The translations under genes and the position numbers were made by a program. The notes under the pieces are model-generated. The model saw only the letters and a program-made list of their open reading frames with translations. It ran no database searches and was not told the DNA's origin. From NCBI GenBank assembly GCA_040367435.1, contig BAABWY010000002.1:124001-188000 (forward strand): a stretch of 64,000 nt of DNA. Reading direction: 5' to 3'. The number at the start of each line of letters is the position of its first letter. Within the stretch, counting starts at the first letter, position 1. Origin of the DNA: Hyphomicrobiales bacterium 4NK60-0047b (GTDB lineage: Bacteria > Pseudomonadota > Alphaproteobacteria > Rhizobiales > HXMU1428-3). This document shows, piece after piece, positions 27,691-35,654 of the stretch.

Positions 27691-28053
27691 CTATGCTGTT
27701 TCTTTGAAAGAAGAGCGCCGAACAGGGCGGTTTTTCATCCCCAAAAGCCGGTCTCTGTCAAAAATCGCCAGAGCTTCAGAACGCCCACTCTCAATTGATG
27801 CATCTACAATTTGTGCCTGCCACTCGGCAAGCTCTGGGTTAATACAGTAATAAACCCATTGTGCTTCTCGACGCGAACAAACAAGCCCTGCATCCCTCAA
27901 CGCTGCCATATGCCGAGAAATCTTAGGTTGAGAAATTTCAAGCGCATACACCAGCTCGCAGACACAAAGTTCCTCTTCACCAGAAAGAAGCAACAATGCC
28001 CGCACGCGCGTCTCATCACTAAGAGTTTTAAAGGTTAAAATCTGTTCCATCAT
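27691..28053 (-). CDS. arsR: ArsR family metalloregulator
   Basis: A 120-residue winged-helix repressor with the ArsR metal-site motif ELCVCEL (about 28-34) on the helix before the recognition helix (SQPKISRHMAALRDAGLV). Two nearby cysteines fit the arsenite/antimonite class. It is transcribed divergently from arsC across a 123-base region containing a near-perfect palindrome, and converges with the HupE-type gene. Confidence 0.92.
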   Translation of the reverse strand: MMEQILTFKTLSDETRVRALLLLSGEEELCVCELVYALEISQPKISRHMAALRDAGLVCSRREAQWVYYCINPELAEWQAQIVDASIESGRSEALAIFDRDRLLGMKNRPVRRSSFKETA

Positions 28054-28073
28054 TTTTTAGTATACACCAATTA

Positions 28074-28097
28074 ACATATACGGTAAAACGTATATGT
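28074..28097. promoter_or_regulatory. Likely ArsR operator
   Basis: ACATATACG (28074-28082) and CGTATATGT (28089-28097) form a perfect 9-bp inverted repeat with a six-base spacer, in the middle of the arsR-arsC divergent region. Size, symmetry and position fit an ArsR-family binding site controlling both genes. Confidence 0.75.
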
Positions 28098-28176
28098 GTT
28101 TAGTTACATATGCTATTTAAAATTTCAATTCATAAATCATAACAACAAACAGATAAAAATAAAATGGGAGGATAAA

Positions 28177-28671
28177 ATGGTTCTAGAGGTGAAAAACGTT
28201 TTATTTCTATGCACAGGCAATTCAGCACGTTCTATCATCGGTGAGGCGGTTATAAACCGAATAGGAAAACCACACTTTAAAGGATACAGTGCTGGCAGCA
28301 TGCCAAAAGAGGAAGTCCACCCCAATACATCGCAGCTGCTCACCAACCAAAATTTTGATCCCTCACACTACCGCTCAAAAAGCTGGGAAGAGTTCACAGG
28401 GCCAGATGCGCCTAAAATGGATTTTGTCTTTACTGTTTGTGACAACGCTGCCAATGAAACCTGCCCCGTGTGGCCAGGCCAACCAATGACAGCCCATTGG
28501 GGCGTCCCAGACCCAGCCGCCGCAACAGGCACAGACGCAGAAATACACTATGCTTTTGCTGATACAATGCGCATGCTCCAGCAAAGAATTTCAATCTTCG
28601 TAAATCTACCTCTCGCCAGCCTGGATAAATTATCCCTACAAAAAAGCCTGGATGACATCGGGAAGAGTTGA
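28177..28671 (+). CDS. arsC: Arsenate reductase ArsC, thioredoxin-type
   Basis: A 164-residue low-molecular-weight phosphatase-fold protein with the intact loop LCTGNSARS (Cys12, Arg18), the general-acid motif PDP and two further cysteines, Cys89 and Cys97, that form the redox relay of thioredoxin-coupled arsenate reductases. GGGAGG before the ATG at 28177 fixes the start. Controlled probably by the divergent ArsR. No arsenite pump (ArsB or Acr3) is in the window, so export must be encoded elsewhere or handled otherwise. Confidence 0.88.
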   Translation: MVLEVKNVLFLCTGNSARSIIGEAVINRIGKPHFKGYSAGSMPKEEVHPNTSQLLTNQNFDPSHYRSKSWEEFTGPDAPKMDFVFTVCDNAANETCPVWPGQPMTAHWGVPDPAAATGTDAEIHYAFADTMRMLQQRISIFVNLPLASLDKLSLQKSLDDIGKS

Positions 28672-28675
28672 TTGT

Positions 28676-28863
28676 GTGGATGCTTTGTGGGCATCTGAAG
28701 CACAGCTAAAAAACTGTGGATGCTTTAGGCCGGTTGCTTGTGGGCAACCCGAAGGCCCAACAAAAAAGGGCATCGCCTGTGAACAATTCAAACTCAATAT
28801 TGAGGTCCGAAGGAGGAGCTCAGCCCATTTCGGGCTGAGTGACAGAATAGCCGTGAGAGAAAA
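28676..28863 (+). repeat. Composite repeat with nested alpha units (copy R8)
   Basis: An alpha unit (28676-28705, GGATGC/GGCATC) begins a few bases after the arsC stop. A second GGATGC (28718-28723) pairs with GGCATC (28769-28774), and its loop contains a complete alpha unit (28728-28758) with arms GGTTGC/GCAACC and outer arms GGCC/GGCC. Then come GAAGGAGGAG, the hairpin CTCAGCCC/GGGCTGAG (28819-28826/28832-28839) and CCGTGAGAGAAA (28851-28862). The end touches the stop codon of the minus-strand gene at 28865. Confidence 0.88.
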
Positions 28864-28864
28864 T

Positions 28865-29218
28865 CTACTGAGAAGTAGTTTGTTTCAAATCCTGTGCGTG
28901 AACATAAATACCAATGCTGATAAGAAGATAACCAATATATCGAAGTGCAGTCACCATAACGCCTTTATAGAAAGCAATTTGCCCATAGGTCTGCATATCG
29001 ACCAACTGCAACAATACGATATTCAAGATAAAATCAAACGAAGAAATCCCAATCAAAACGGCACCAATGATGAGAAGAAAGGCAGTGTTTTTTTGCGTTT
29101 TTTTCAATATATCCTTTGCCCCAATAATGATCAGCAAAACCGGCCCCATCATCAAAACAAAAAACACCCACATCCCCAAAACACTCGGCAACCCAACCAT
29201 AGCCTGATCAATCTCCAT
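28865..29218 (-). CDS. Membrane protein of unknown function, three spans
   Basis: A protein of about 117 residues with three predicted spans, near 13-33, 46-69 and 84-106, and short polar loops. It is not a family I recognise. A GTG at 29230 is in frame, but the ATG at 29218 has GAGTGG at a better distance. It appears monocistronic, ending at repeat copy R8. Confidence 0.65.
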   Translation of the reverse strand: MEIDQAMVGLPSVLGMWVFFVLMMGPVLLIIIGAKDILKKTQKNTAFLLIIGAVLIGISSFDFILNIVLLQLVDMQTYGQIAFYKGVMVTALRYIGYLLISIGIYVHAQDLKQTTSQ

Positions 29219-29384
29219 AAAAGAATCCACTCAAAATCTGACACATAACAAAGCTAGATCCCAAATTCATGTCCATTTTAAGAATAAAAGAGGCATAAAA
29301 GAAGAAGGAAATAAACAAAACAAACAAAGCCACAAAAACCTACCGACGAAACCAAGTCATACTTGTATTGTCCTACTATCTAAT

Positions 29385-30113
29385 TTACTCAAGTTCTTCA
29401 ATTTGACTTTTTAATTTTTTAAAAAATACGTAAAATCCCGTTCTTCCAATTAACTCAACAAGTTCATATTCCTCAGCAACTCTACTAAGGTTTTCTCCAA
29501 ATAAAACGATATCATTTAGCTTCATTAACAAATTAGTACGATATGTACCCCGCTCACTTCTTTTCTTTTCATAATTTAAATCTGACACTTCTGCATTAGC
29601 AAATTGGGTTACTATAAAGTTGAAAACATGAACCCTTGCTAGGCGATGTTCAAAAAAACCTGGCGCAGTCACACGTCCGTTAAACATCTTGGATTTGTAA
29701 TCCGCCCCTAGAATGCCAGCACTAACCAACATCTCTGTAAAATCTTTTAGCTTCCCTTCAATTTCATTTAGTCGAACTTCTCTCTGTTCTTGAGTTTGCT
29801 GACTCTCCATCACATTACTCTGACGTTCCAATTGAGCACTCGAATTTGCAAGTTCCTCTCGTTGCATACTCAACTCTTCCCGTTGCAAACGAAGCTCTTT
29901 ACCCTGCATTAAAATCGTGATGACCATCCACATGAAAGCTAAAGGTGCAAAAGCACCTGCTAACAAATCACCAAGTTCATTTAAGGATAGTTTTTTGGAA
30001 AAATCGACATAATGAAAACATATAAAACCGAAGATCATAAAATAAAGCACAGTTAACTCTGCACCAACGAAGATCAAGCTCTTCTTTTTGATTAAATCAG
30101 ATAGCCATTTCAC
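29385..30113 (-). CDS. Membrane protein with coiled coil, unknown function
   Basis: A 242-residue protein. Two hydrophobic spans (about 13-35 and 49-68) are followed by a long coiled coil with repeated EEL heptads (ELRLQREELSMQREELANS, about 72-125) and a soluble C-terminal domain of about 115 residues that I cannot identify. The GDLLAGAFAPLAF segment with a following coiled coil recurs in many bacterial membrane proteins of unknown role. GTG start with GAGG upstream. It lies alone between other transcription units. Confidence 0.7.
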   Translation of the reverse strand: MKWLSDLIKKKSLIFVGAELTVLYFMIFGFICFHYVDFSKKLSLNELGDLLAGAFAPLAFMWMVITILMQGKELRLQREELSMQREELANSSAQLERQSNVMESQQTQEQREVRLNEIEGKLKDFTEMLVSAGILGADYKSKMFNGRVTAPGFFEHRLARVHVFNFIVTQFANAEVSDLNYEKKRSERGTYRTNLLMKLNDIVLFGENLSRVAEEYELVELIGRTGFYVFFKKLKSQIEELE

Positions 30114-30213
30114 AATATAAAGCCTCTATATAAATAGTATCTCAATATTTAAAATTGAATTGCTTTAAAGATATATGGATTCTTTTTGTATTTACAAAAA
30201 CTTCCACTTCTAA

Positions 30214-30246
30214 ACAAAAAAAGCACCCCTCAATAAAGAGAGATGC
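30214..30246 (-). terminator. Terminator beyond repeat R9, probably for the mutase gene
   Basis: GCACCCCTC (30223-30231) and GAGAGATGC (30238-30246) pair fully on the minus strand with two G-U pairs, followed by TTTTTTT. The mutase gene ends at 30379, so its 3' untranslated region would include repeat R9. Confidence 0.75.
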
Positions 30247-30284
30247 TCAATCTTTGAAAACCATCCGTATCTTTGTAAACGAAA

Positions 30285-30366
30285 AACGTAGGCCGAACGG
30301 CCGTCAGCGCCTAGCGCTGTGCCGTCGCAGGGCGGCAGCTTCGCTGCCATCGCCCGTGAGACAAAA
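30285..30366 (+). repeat. Short composite hairpin element (copy R9)
   Basis: Same plan as R7: GGCC-GAAC-GGCC (30291-30302), AGCGC/GCGCT (30306-30310/30314-30318), GGCAGC/GCTGCC (30334-30339/30343-30348), and the end CCCGTGAGACAAA. Compared with R7 the second stem has changed on both sides. It ends 12 bases from the stop of the mutase gene. Confidence 0.88.
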
Positions 30367-30378
30367 GAGAACCCCGTG

Positions 30379-32373
30379 TTAAGCGGCAACACTCTTAGCG
30401 TCGATCAACCGCACAATATCCGCCATAATATCATTCAACTGGAAGTCTTTGGGCGTATAAACAGCAGCCGCACCAGCAGCTTTAAGAAGCTCAGCATCTT
30501 CCGGCGGAATGATGCCGCCAACAACCAATGGAATGTCAGAGATGCCAGCTGTTTTCATACGCTCAAGGACGTCTTTAACAAGCGGCACGTGAGAGCCTGA
30601 AAGAATAGACAATCCGATGGCGTGCACGCCTTCTTCAAGAGCGGCATTAACGATTTGCGCTGGTGTTAAGCGAATGCCTTCATAAACAACTTCCATGCCC
30701 GCATCACGCGCACGCACTGCAATTTGCTCTGCGCCATTAGAGTGCCCATCAAGGCCAGGCTTACCAACAAGAAACTTAATCCGGCGGCCAAGTTTATCTG
30801 AGACGGCGTCAACAGTTGCACGAACCTCTGAGAGACCAGAAGCATCAACATTCGCCGCTTTACCAACGCCAGTAGGCGCACGGTATTCACCAAACACTTC
30901 GCGCAAGCAGTTGCCCCATTCACCAGTTGTCACACCGGCTTTGGCTGCGGCAATGGATGGCTCCATAATATTGCGCCCCTCTTGAGCTGCAGATTTTAAA
31001 TCTGCCACAGCTGCATCACATGCCGCCTGGTCACGATCAGAACGCCATTGTTGCAAGCGCTCAATTTGCTCCTGCTCAACCCAATCAGGAATAGTGAGAA
31101 TGCCACCATCAGCGCCTTGCGCTAGCGGGCTTGGCTCGCTCTCTGTCCATTTGTTCACACCAACAACAACCTGATCACCAAGCTCAATGTCGCGCAAACG
31201 CGCTGTGTTACTCTCAACCAGTTTTTGCTTCATGTAAGAGCTCTCAACCGCTGCAACCGCGCCGCCCATTTCTTCAATGCGCGCCAGCTCATCACGGGCC
31301 TCAGCTTTTAGCTCTTCAACCTTGCGGTCAATCTCAACTGAGCCATCAAAGATGTCTGCATATTCAAGCAAGTCTGTCTCATACGCCATAATCTGCTGCA
31401 TGCGAATAGACCATTGCTGATCAAACGGGCGCGGCAAACCAAGTGCCTCATTCCAAGCCGGCAATTGCACAGCTCTGGCCCGAGCATTCTTTGAGAGAAC
31501 AACAGCCAGCATCTCAATTAAAATACGATAAACATTATTTTCTGGTTGTGGCTCAGTTAGCCCAAGTGAGTTCACCTGCACACCATAACGGAAGCGGCGG
31601 AATTTAGGATCTTCAACACCATAGCGCTCACGGGTAATCTCATCCCACAAATCAACAAAAGCGCGCATCTTGGACAATTCAGTTACAAAACGCATGCCCG
31701 CATTCACAAAGAAAGAGATCCGCCCAACAACAGCTGGGAAATCTTCGTCAGCCACTTCACCAGAGGCCTTCACCATATCGAGAACAGCAATACCGGTTGC
31801 GAGCGCAAAAGCAAGCTCTTGCACTGGCGTCGCACCAGCTTCTTGCAAGTGATAGGAACATACATTCGTCGGGTTCCATTTCGGCACTTCTTTATAAGAA
31901 TATGTGATCACATCCTTGATGAGGCGCATAGATGGCTCTGGCGGGAAAACATACGTCCCGCGCGAAAGGTATTCTTTAATAATATCGTTTTGAACAGTGC
32001 CTGAGAGTTTCGCTCTGTCAGCGCCCTGGTCCTCAGCTGTTGCAATATAAAGAGAGAGCAACCACCCAGCCGTCGCATTAATCGTCATCGAGGTATTCAT
32101 ATTCTCTAGAGGGATACCATCGAAAAGCGTGCGCATATCACCAATATGAGAGATCGGCACCCCAACCTTACCCACTTCACCTTTTGCCAGTGCATGATCG
32201 CTGTCATAACCAGTTTGTGTTGGTAGATCGAAAGCAACTGAAAGACCCGTTTGGCCTTTGGCCAGATTATTCCGATAAAGCTCATTTGAAGCTGTCGCCG
32301 TTGAATGGCCAGCATAGGTACGAAATAACCACGGCCGATCTTTAACTTGCTCTTTTTTAGGGGTATCAGTCAT
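30379..32373 (-). CDS. ecm: Ethylmalonyl-CoA mutase (MeaA-type B12-dependent mutase)
   Basis: A 664-residue adenosylcobalamin-dependent acyl-CoA mutase. The N-terminal barrel starts RPWLFRTYAGHSTA and contains GLSVAFDLPTQTGYDSD, the version typical of ethylmalonyl-CoA mutase rather than methylmalonyl-CoA mutase. The C-terminal B12 domain (about 530-660) has the base-off motif LDGHSNG and GLSILSGSH. In the ethylmalonyl-CoA pathway it makes methylsuccinyl-CoA, letting cells assimilate acetyl-CoA without isocitrate lyase. No other pathway gene is in the window. Confidence 0.92.
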   Translation of the reverse strand: MTDTPKKEQVKDRPWLFRTYAGHSTATASNELYRNNLAKGQTGLSVAFDLPTQTGYDSDHALAKGEVGKVGVPISHIGDMRTLFDGIPLENMNTSMTINATAGWLLSLYIATAEDQGADRAKLSGTVQNDIIKEYLSRGTYVFPPEPSMRLIKDVITYSYKEVPKWNPTNVCSYHLQEAGATPVQELAFALATGIAVLDMVKASGEVADEDFPAVVGRISFFVNAGMRFVTELSKMRAFVDLWDEITRERYGVEDPKFRRFRYGVQVNSLGLTEPQPENNVYRILIEMLAVVLSKNARARAVQLPAWNEALGLPRPFDQQWSIRMQQIMAYETDLLEYADIFDGSVEIDRKVEELKAEARDELARIEEMGGAVAAVESSYMKQKLVESNTARLRDIELGDQVVVGVNKWTESEPSPLAQGADGGILTIPDWVEQEQIERLQQWRSDRDQAACDAAVADLKSAAQEGRNIMEPSIAAAKAGVTTGEWGNCLREVFGEYRAPTGVGKAANVDASGLSEVRATVDAVSDKLGRRIKFLVGKPGLDGHSNGAEQIAVRARDAGMEVVYEGIRLTPAQIVNAALEEGVHAIGLSILSGSHVPLVKDVLERMKTAGISDIPLVVGGIIPPEDAELLKAAGAAAVYTPKDFQLNDIMADIVRLIDAKSVAA

Positions 32374-32660
32374 AAAATCACTCTCTCATCAAAATGTTCA
32401 GGCCAGATATACCGTAATTAAAATAAAAAATCGAGCACGCCAAGAGAGAAAAATAGTGGTCTTTTAGCTAAAAAAACACTCAGCTCTCTATTTTAATCTC
32501 TTTTTGCTCACAAGAGGTTCCCCATTACCAAAACCATCAACTAAACGAATAGAAAATTAACCATATTAAGGGGGCACTTATTTAATAAAATAAAGTGATG
32601 ATGCGGCCTAATCGAGAAGTACAATGAATTAACTATTCATAATACAATGGAGTAGCGGGC

Positions 32661-34445
32661 ATGACTTGGATTTTACTTGGATTTATATCATTAGCAGTGG
32701 GTTTATATCTTTTTTCCAAGAAAACTCCTGAAACGAACAACACACATGATAAGGATGCCAAGAAGCCCCCAAAATTCTCTCCAAAATTGTTAGGCGCTGC
32801 TCTCATAATTTTTAGCATCTTCTCTCTCGCCTCAACATCTTTTGTAAATATCGACGCAAACCGAGTTGGTCACCTGAAAAGAATTTATGCTTTCGAAGAA
32901 TTACCAGAAGGCCGCATCATAGCGCTAGATGGTCAAAAAGGTCCGCAAGCTCGCATCCTCGGCCCTGGTTTCCACTTCAGTCCCTTTATTCGTGTTTTAT
33001 ATGATGTGGAACAATACCCAACCATTAAAATCCCTGAAGGCAGCTACGGTGAAATCACCTCTCTTGATGGCGCACCAATGCCAGACGGGATGTTCATCGC
33101 CCCAGCCATTCCAGATGATAAAATCTCAGCCATGTTGGATGCGAAAACATACCTGCAAAAAGGCGGCCATCGTGGCCCTCAGGAAACAGTTTTAAAGCCA
33201 GGCAGCTATCGGATTAATCGTTATTTGTTCGATGTTGAAGTTTCCAAAAGCACCAAGGCAACAATTATACCTGCCGGTCATGTAGGCGTTGTAAAATCCA
33301 ATGTTAAAAAACCTGGCATCAATTGCATCTCTGAAAAAGTATCAGCCTCCACAATTGCAAGCGGCGCCCTTTCGGTGCCACTCGTAACTAAAGGTTGTGT
33401 AGGCATCTGGAAGGAACCTCTTTTTCCTGGCGCTTACTATCTCAACCATAAAGCTTATGAAGTCTCACTCGTCGATACCCGCGTTCAAACATGGGAATAT
33501 AAAGGCGGCTATACCAAACGCCACATTGATCTCTCCGTTGACCAACAAGGCAACATCCAACAAAACAAACGCAATACAAAAGAAATTATCCCAGAGCACG
33601 CAGCTGACCGCGCAGTCTTTGTAAAAGTGGAAGGTTGGGACATCCCAGTTGAATTGAGAGCCCTTGTTCAAGTTAGTCCTGAAAATGCCCCTGTTGTCAT
33701 TGGCTCCGTTGGTGGTCTCGACCAAATCGAAGACCGAATTTTAACACCCGCCATTCGCTCAATCGTACGTAACGTTGCAGGCTCCAATGTCCGCCTACCT
33801 CAAAAAAATGAAGATGGCACTGTCAGCTATATTGTCAGACCAACCAAAGTATTGGATTTCATTGAAAACAGAGAAGCTATTGAAACAACGATTGAAAGCC
33901 TTATTAAAATTGAAGGCAGAAAAGCCGGCGTAGAGATCAGAGAAATTCGCATTGGCGAACCCGCTATTCCACCTGAGTTACTCTTATCTCGTCTCCGCGT
34001 TCAATTAGCTGATCAACTTTCATTAGCTTACGCCAGAGAAACAAGTGCACAGCAGAAACGCATTGAAACAGAACAAGCCAGAGCTACTGCAAACGAACAA
34101 CCAAGGCTTGTTCAATCACAAATCGCCGTTAAAGTCGCCAACCAAAGAGAGCTCGAACGAGCAGCTCTAGGTCGCGCTGAACGAGAATTCTTAGAAGAAT
34201 TGGCAAGAGGCCAAAGTGCACAAGCAAATGTACTTGGTAAAGACCGCGTCACCAGCCTGCAAGCCCTAGATAAAGTTCTATCAACCTTAGAAAACAAACC
34301 AGAACTTGTTAGCCTTATAAGTCGCTTGGTCCCCCATACTGTTGTCTCAAGTGAGAATGGTGGCGGTCTTGCCGGCGCAGCTGCAATCTTCAGTAGTTTC
34401 ATGAACAAAAAAGATGAAAGCCTTAGTTTGCCACCCAAACAATAA
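32661..34445 (+). CDS. SPFH/band 7 (flotillin-like) membrane protein
   Basis: A 594-residue protein with two N-terminal spans (about 3-18 and 43-60). A long region with SPFH/prohibitin-like features follows, clearest at ELRALVQVSPENAPVV and EDRILTPAIRSIVRNVAG (about 335-375), and then a charged alanine/glutamate/arginine-rich coiled coil (about 445-535). Such proteins form membrane-bound oligomeric scaffolds; the specific job is unknown. GGAG lies before the ATG at 32661. The first repeat alpha unit begins directly after its stop codon. Confidence 0.82.
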   Translation: MTWILLGFISLAVGLYLFSKKTPETNNTHDKDAKKPPKFSPKLLGAALIIFSIFSLASTSFVNIDANRVGHLKRIYAFEELPEGRIIALDGQKGPQARILGPGFHFSPFIRVLYDVEQYPTIKIPEGSYGEITSLDGAPMPDGMFIAPAIPDDKISAMLDAKTYLQKGGHRGPQETVLKPGSYRINRYLFDVEVSKSTKATIIPAGHVGVVKSNVKKPGINCISEKVSASTIASGALSVPLVTKGCVGIWKEPLFPGAYYLNHKAYEVSLVDTRVQTWEYKGGYTKRHIDLSVDQQGNIQQNKRNTKEIIPEHAADRAVFVKVEGWDIPVELRALVQVSPENAPVVIGSVGGLDQIEDRILTPAIRSIVRNVAGSNVRLPQKNEDGTVSYIVRPTKVLDFIENREAIETTIESLIKIEGRKAGVEIREIRIGEPAIPPELLLSRLRVQLADQLSLAYARETSAQQKRIETEQARATANEQPRLVQSQIAVKVANQRELERAALGRAEREFLEELARGQSAQANVLGKDRVTSLQALDKVLSTLENKPELVSLISRLVPHTVVSSENGGGLAGAAAIFSSFMNKKDESLSLPPKQ

Positions 34446-34512
34446 CGCGGTTACTGGTAAGTAAACTGAAGCGTAACTAAAAAAGCGCGGTTGCTAGTGG
34501 GCATTTGAAGCA
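34446..34512 (+). repeat. Two alpha hairpin units (copy R10)
   Basis: The first unit (34446-34476) has a distinct stem, GGTTACT facing AGTAAAC (34449-34455/34460-34466), and tail TGAAGCGTAAC. The second (34485-34512) has a left arm GGTTGC but a right arm GCATTT, a mixed pair with only three matches, so this one appears to be decaying. The first begins immediately after the SPFH stop codon. Confidence 0.82.
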
Positions 34513-34551
34513 TAAAGGTCACAACTAAAGCACCACCTCGAAGCTAAATAA

Positions 34552-34602
34552 AACCTCGCATATACCTCTCAAAATTTAAGCTGGTATATTGCGAGGTTTT
34601 TT
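34552..34602. terminator. Bidirectional terminator overlapping the mscS 3' coding end
   Basis: AACCTCGC-A-TATACC (34552-34566) pairs with GGTATA-TT-GCGAGGTT (34583-34598), followed by TTTTTT on the plus strand and by TTTTATTT on the minus strand. The right arm encodes the last residues of the MscS protein, whose stop codon (34576-34578) is in the loop. Confidence 0.85.
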
Positions 34603-35559
34603 CCCTCGGCCTCGCCCACCTGACTTAGGTTTGTTATTTTTATCAGTCTTGTTTTCAGACCCAATTTGCTTTTGCGAATGGCCTCCAGAAAGTTTATCCA
34701 AAATTTCAGGAGACATCACAATTTGAGTATGCGGGTAAGGAATAGAAATATTAGCCTCATCAAGCGCCAATTTAACTTTTCTCGTTAAATCAAAATTCAT
34801 ATCCCAATAAGTTTGTCTGTCTGTCCAGGCTCGAATTTCCAAATCAACAGAACTCGCCCCTAAAGCGCGCACCACAACCAATGGCTCCGGAGACCTGTGT
34901 ACTCGCCCATCATCGAGAAGAAGCTGCATAAGTACATCTCGCGCTTTATCAATATCAGCGTCATAAGAAATACCAACCAGCAAATCAAAGCGCCGCCGCG
35001 GCATACGGCTATAATTAGTAATAACATTCGACCATAAAATAGAGTTCGGCACGGCTATAAACAAACCCTGCACCGTATGCATGCGGGTCATGAATAAACC
35101 TGTTTCATCAACAGTTCCTCCAACCTCACCCGCCTCAATATAATCCCCTTTTCTAAAGGGGCGAATAACCAGCAACATGATACCCGCAGCTACATTCTGC
35201 AAAGTCCCTTGCAAAGCCAAACCAATGGCCAGGCCAGCAGCACCAAGCACCGCAAGAAAAGAGGTTGTCTCAATACCAAAGTTAGCAAGTGCCATAATGA
35301 GAGTGAGAAAAATAATCGCATAACGTACGGTCTGAGCAAGTATGGGAACCAGAGTTTGATCAACTCCTTTAATGGAACCGAATTGAGAACGAATAGCAGT
35401 GGCGGCTAAGCGAGCGAGAATGAAACCAGCAATAACGATAGCAGCCGCAATACCAACTTTAAGTGAAATTGAAAATGTTTTTTCAGCTGCCACCTCAGCA
35501 AGCTGTGCCACTTCACTAACATTCACTTTTTCAGAAACTTTTTCGACAATGGAAACCAA
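34576..35559 (-). CDS. Small-conductance mechanosensitive channel (MscS family)
   Basis: A protein of about 327 residues. Three membrane spans end in the pore helix GAAGLAIGLALQGTLQNVAAG (shown partly: GLAIGLALQGTLQN), followed by the beta domain IRPFRKGDYIEAGEVGG and FIAVPNS..W, all hallmarks of MscS. An additional C-terminal tail rich in lysine, glycine and arginine (about 290-327) is unusual. No ATG is available; the TTG at 35559 with AAAAGG eight bases upstream is preferred to a TTG at 35565. It protects against osmotic downshock. Confidence 0.9.
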   Translation of the reverse strand: MVSIVEKVSEKVNVSEVAQLAEVAAEKTFSISLKVGIAAAIVIAGFILARLAATAIRSQFGSIKGVDQTLVPILAQTVRYAIIFLTLIMALANFGIETTSFLAVLGAAGLAIGLALQGTLQNVAAGIMLLVIRPFRKGDYIEAGEVGGTVDETGLFMTRMHTVQGLFIAVPNSILWSNVITNYSRMPRRRFDLLVGISYDADIDKARDVLMQLLLDDGRVHRSPEPLVVVRALGASSVDLEIRAWTDRQTYWDMNFDLTRKVKLALDEANISIPYPHTQIVMSPEILDKLSGGHSQKQIGSENKTDKNNKPKSGGRGRGKKPRNIPA

Positions 35560-35654
35560 AATCAAAACCTTTTAAAATATGACGCAAAACCAGCTTGTTA
35601 CAATTAAACCCGATCGCCCTACAAAAGCGAAAACCACAATGGAACAATCTATTT

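Noticed and set aside
29385-30113. Membrane coiled-coil protein as part of a phage defence system
   Set aside because: No nuclease, reverse transcriptase, methylase or other defence gene is adjacent; its neighbours are metabolic.
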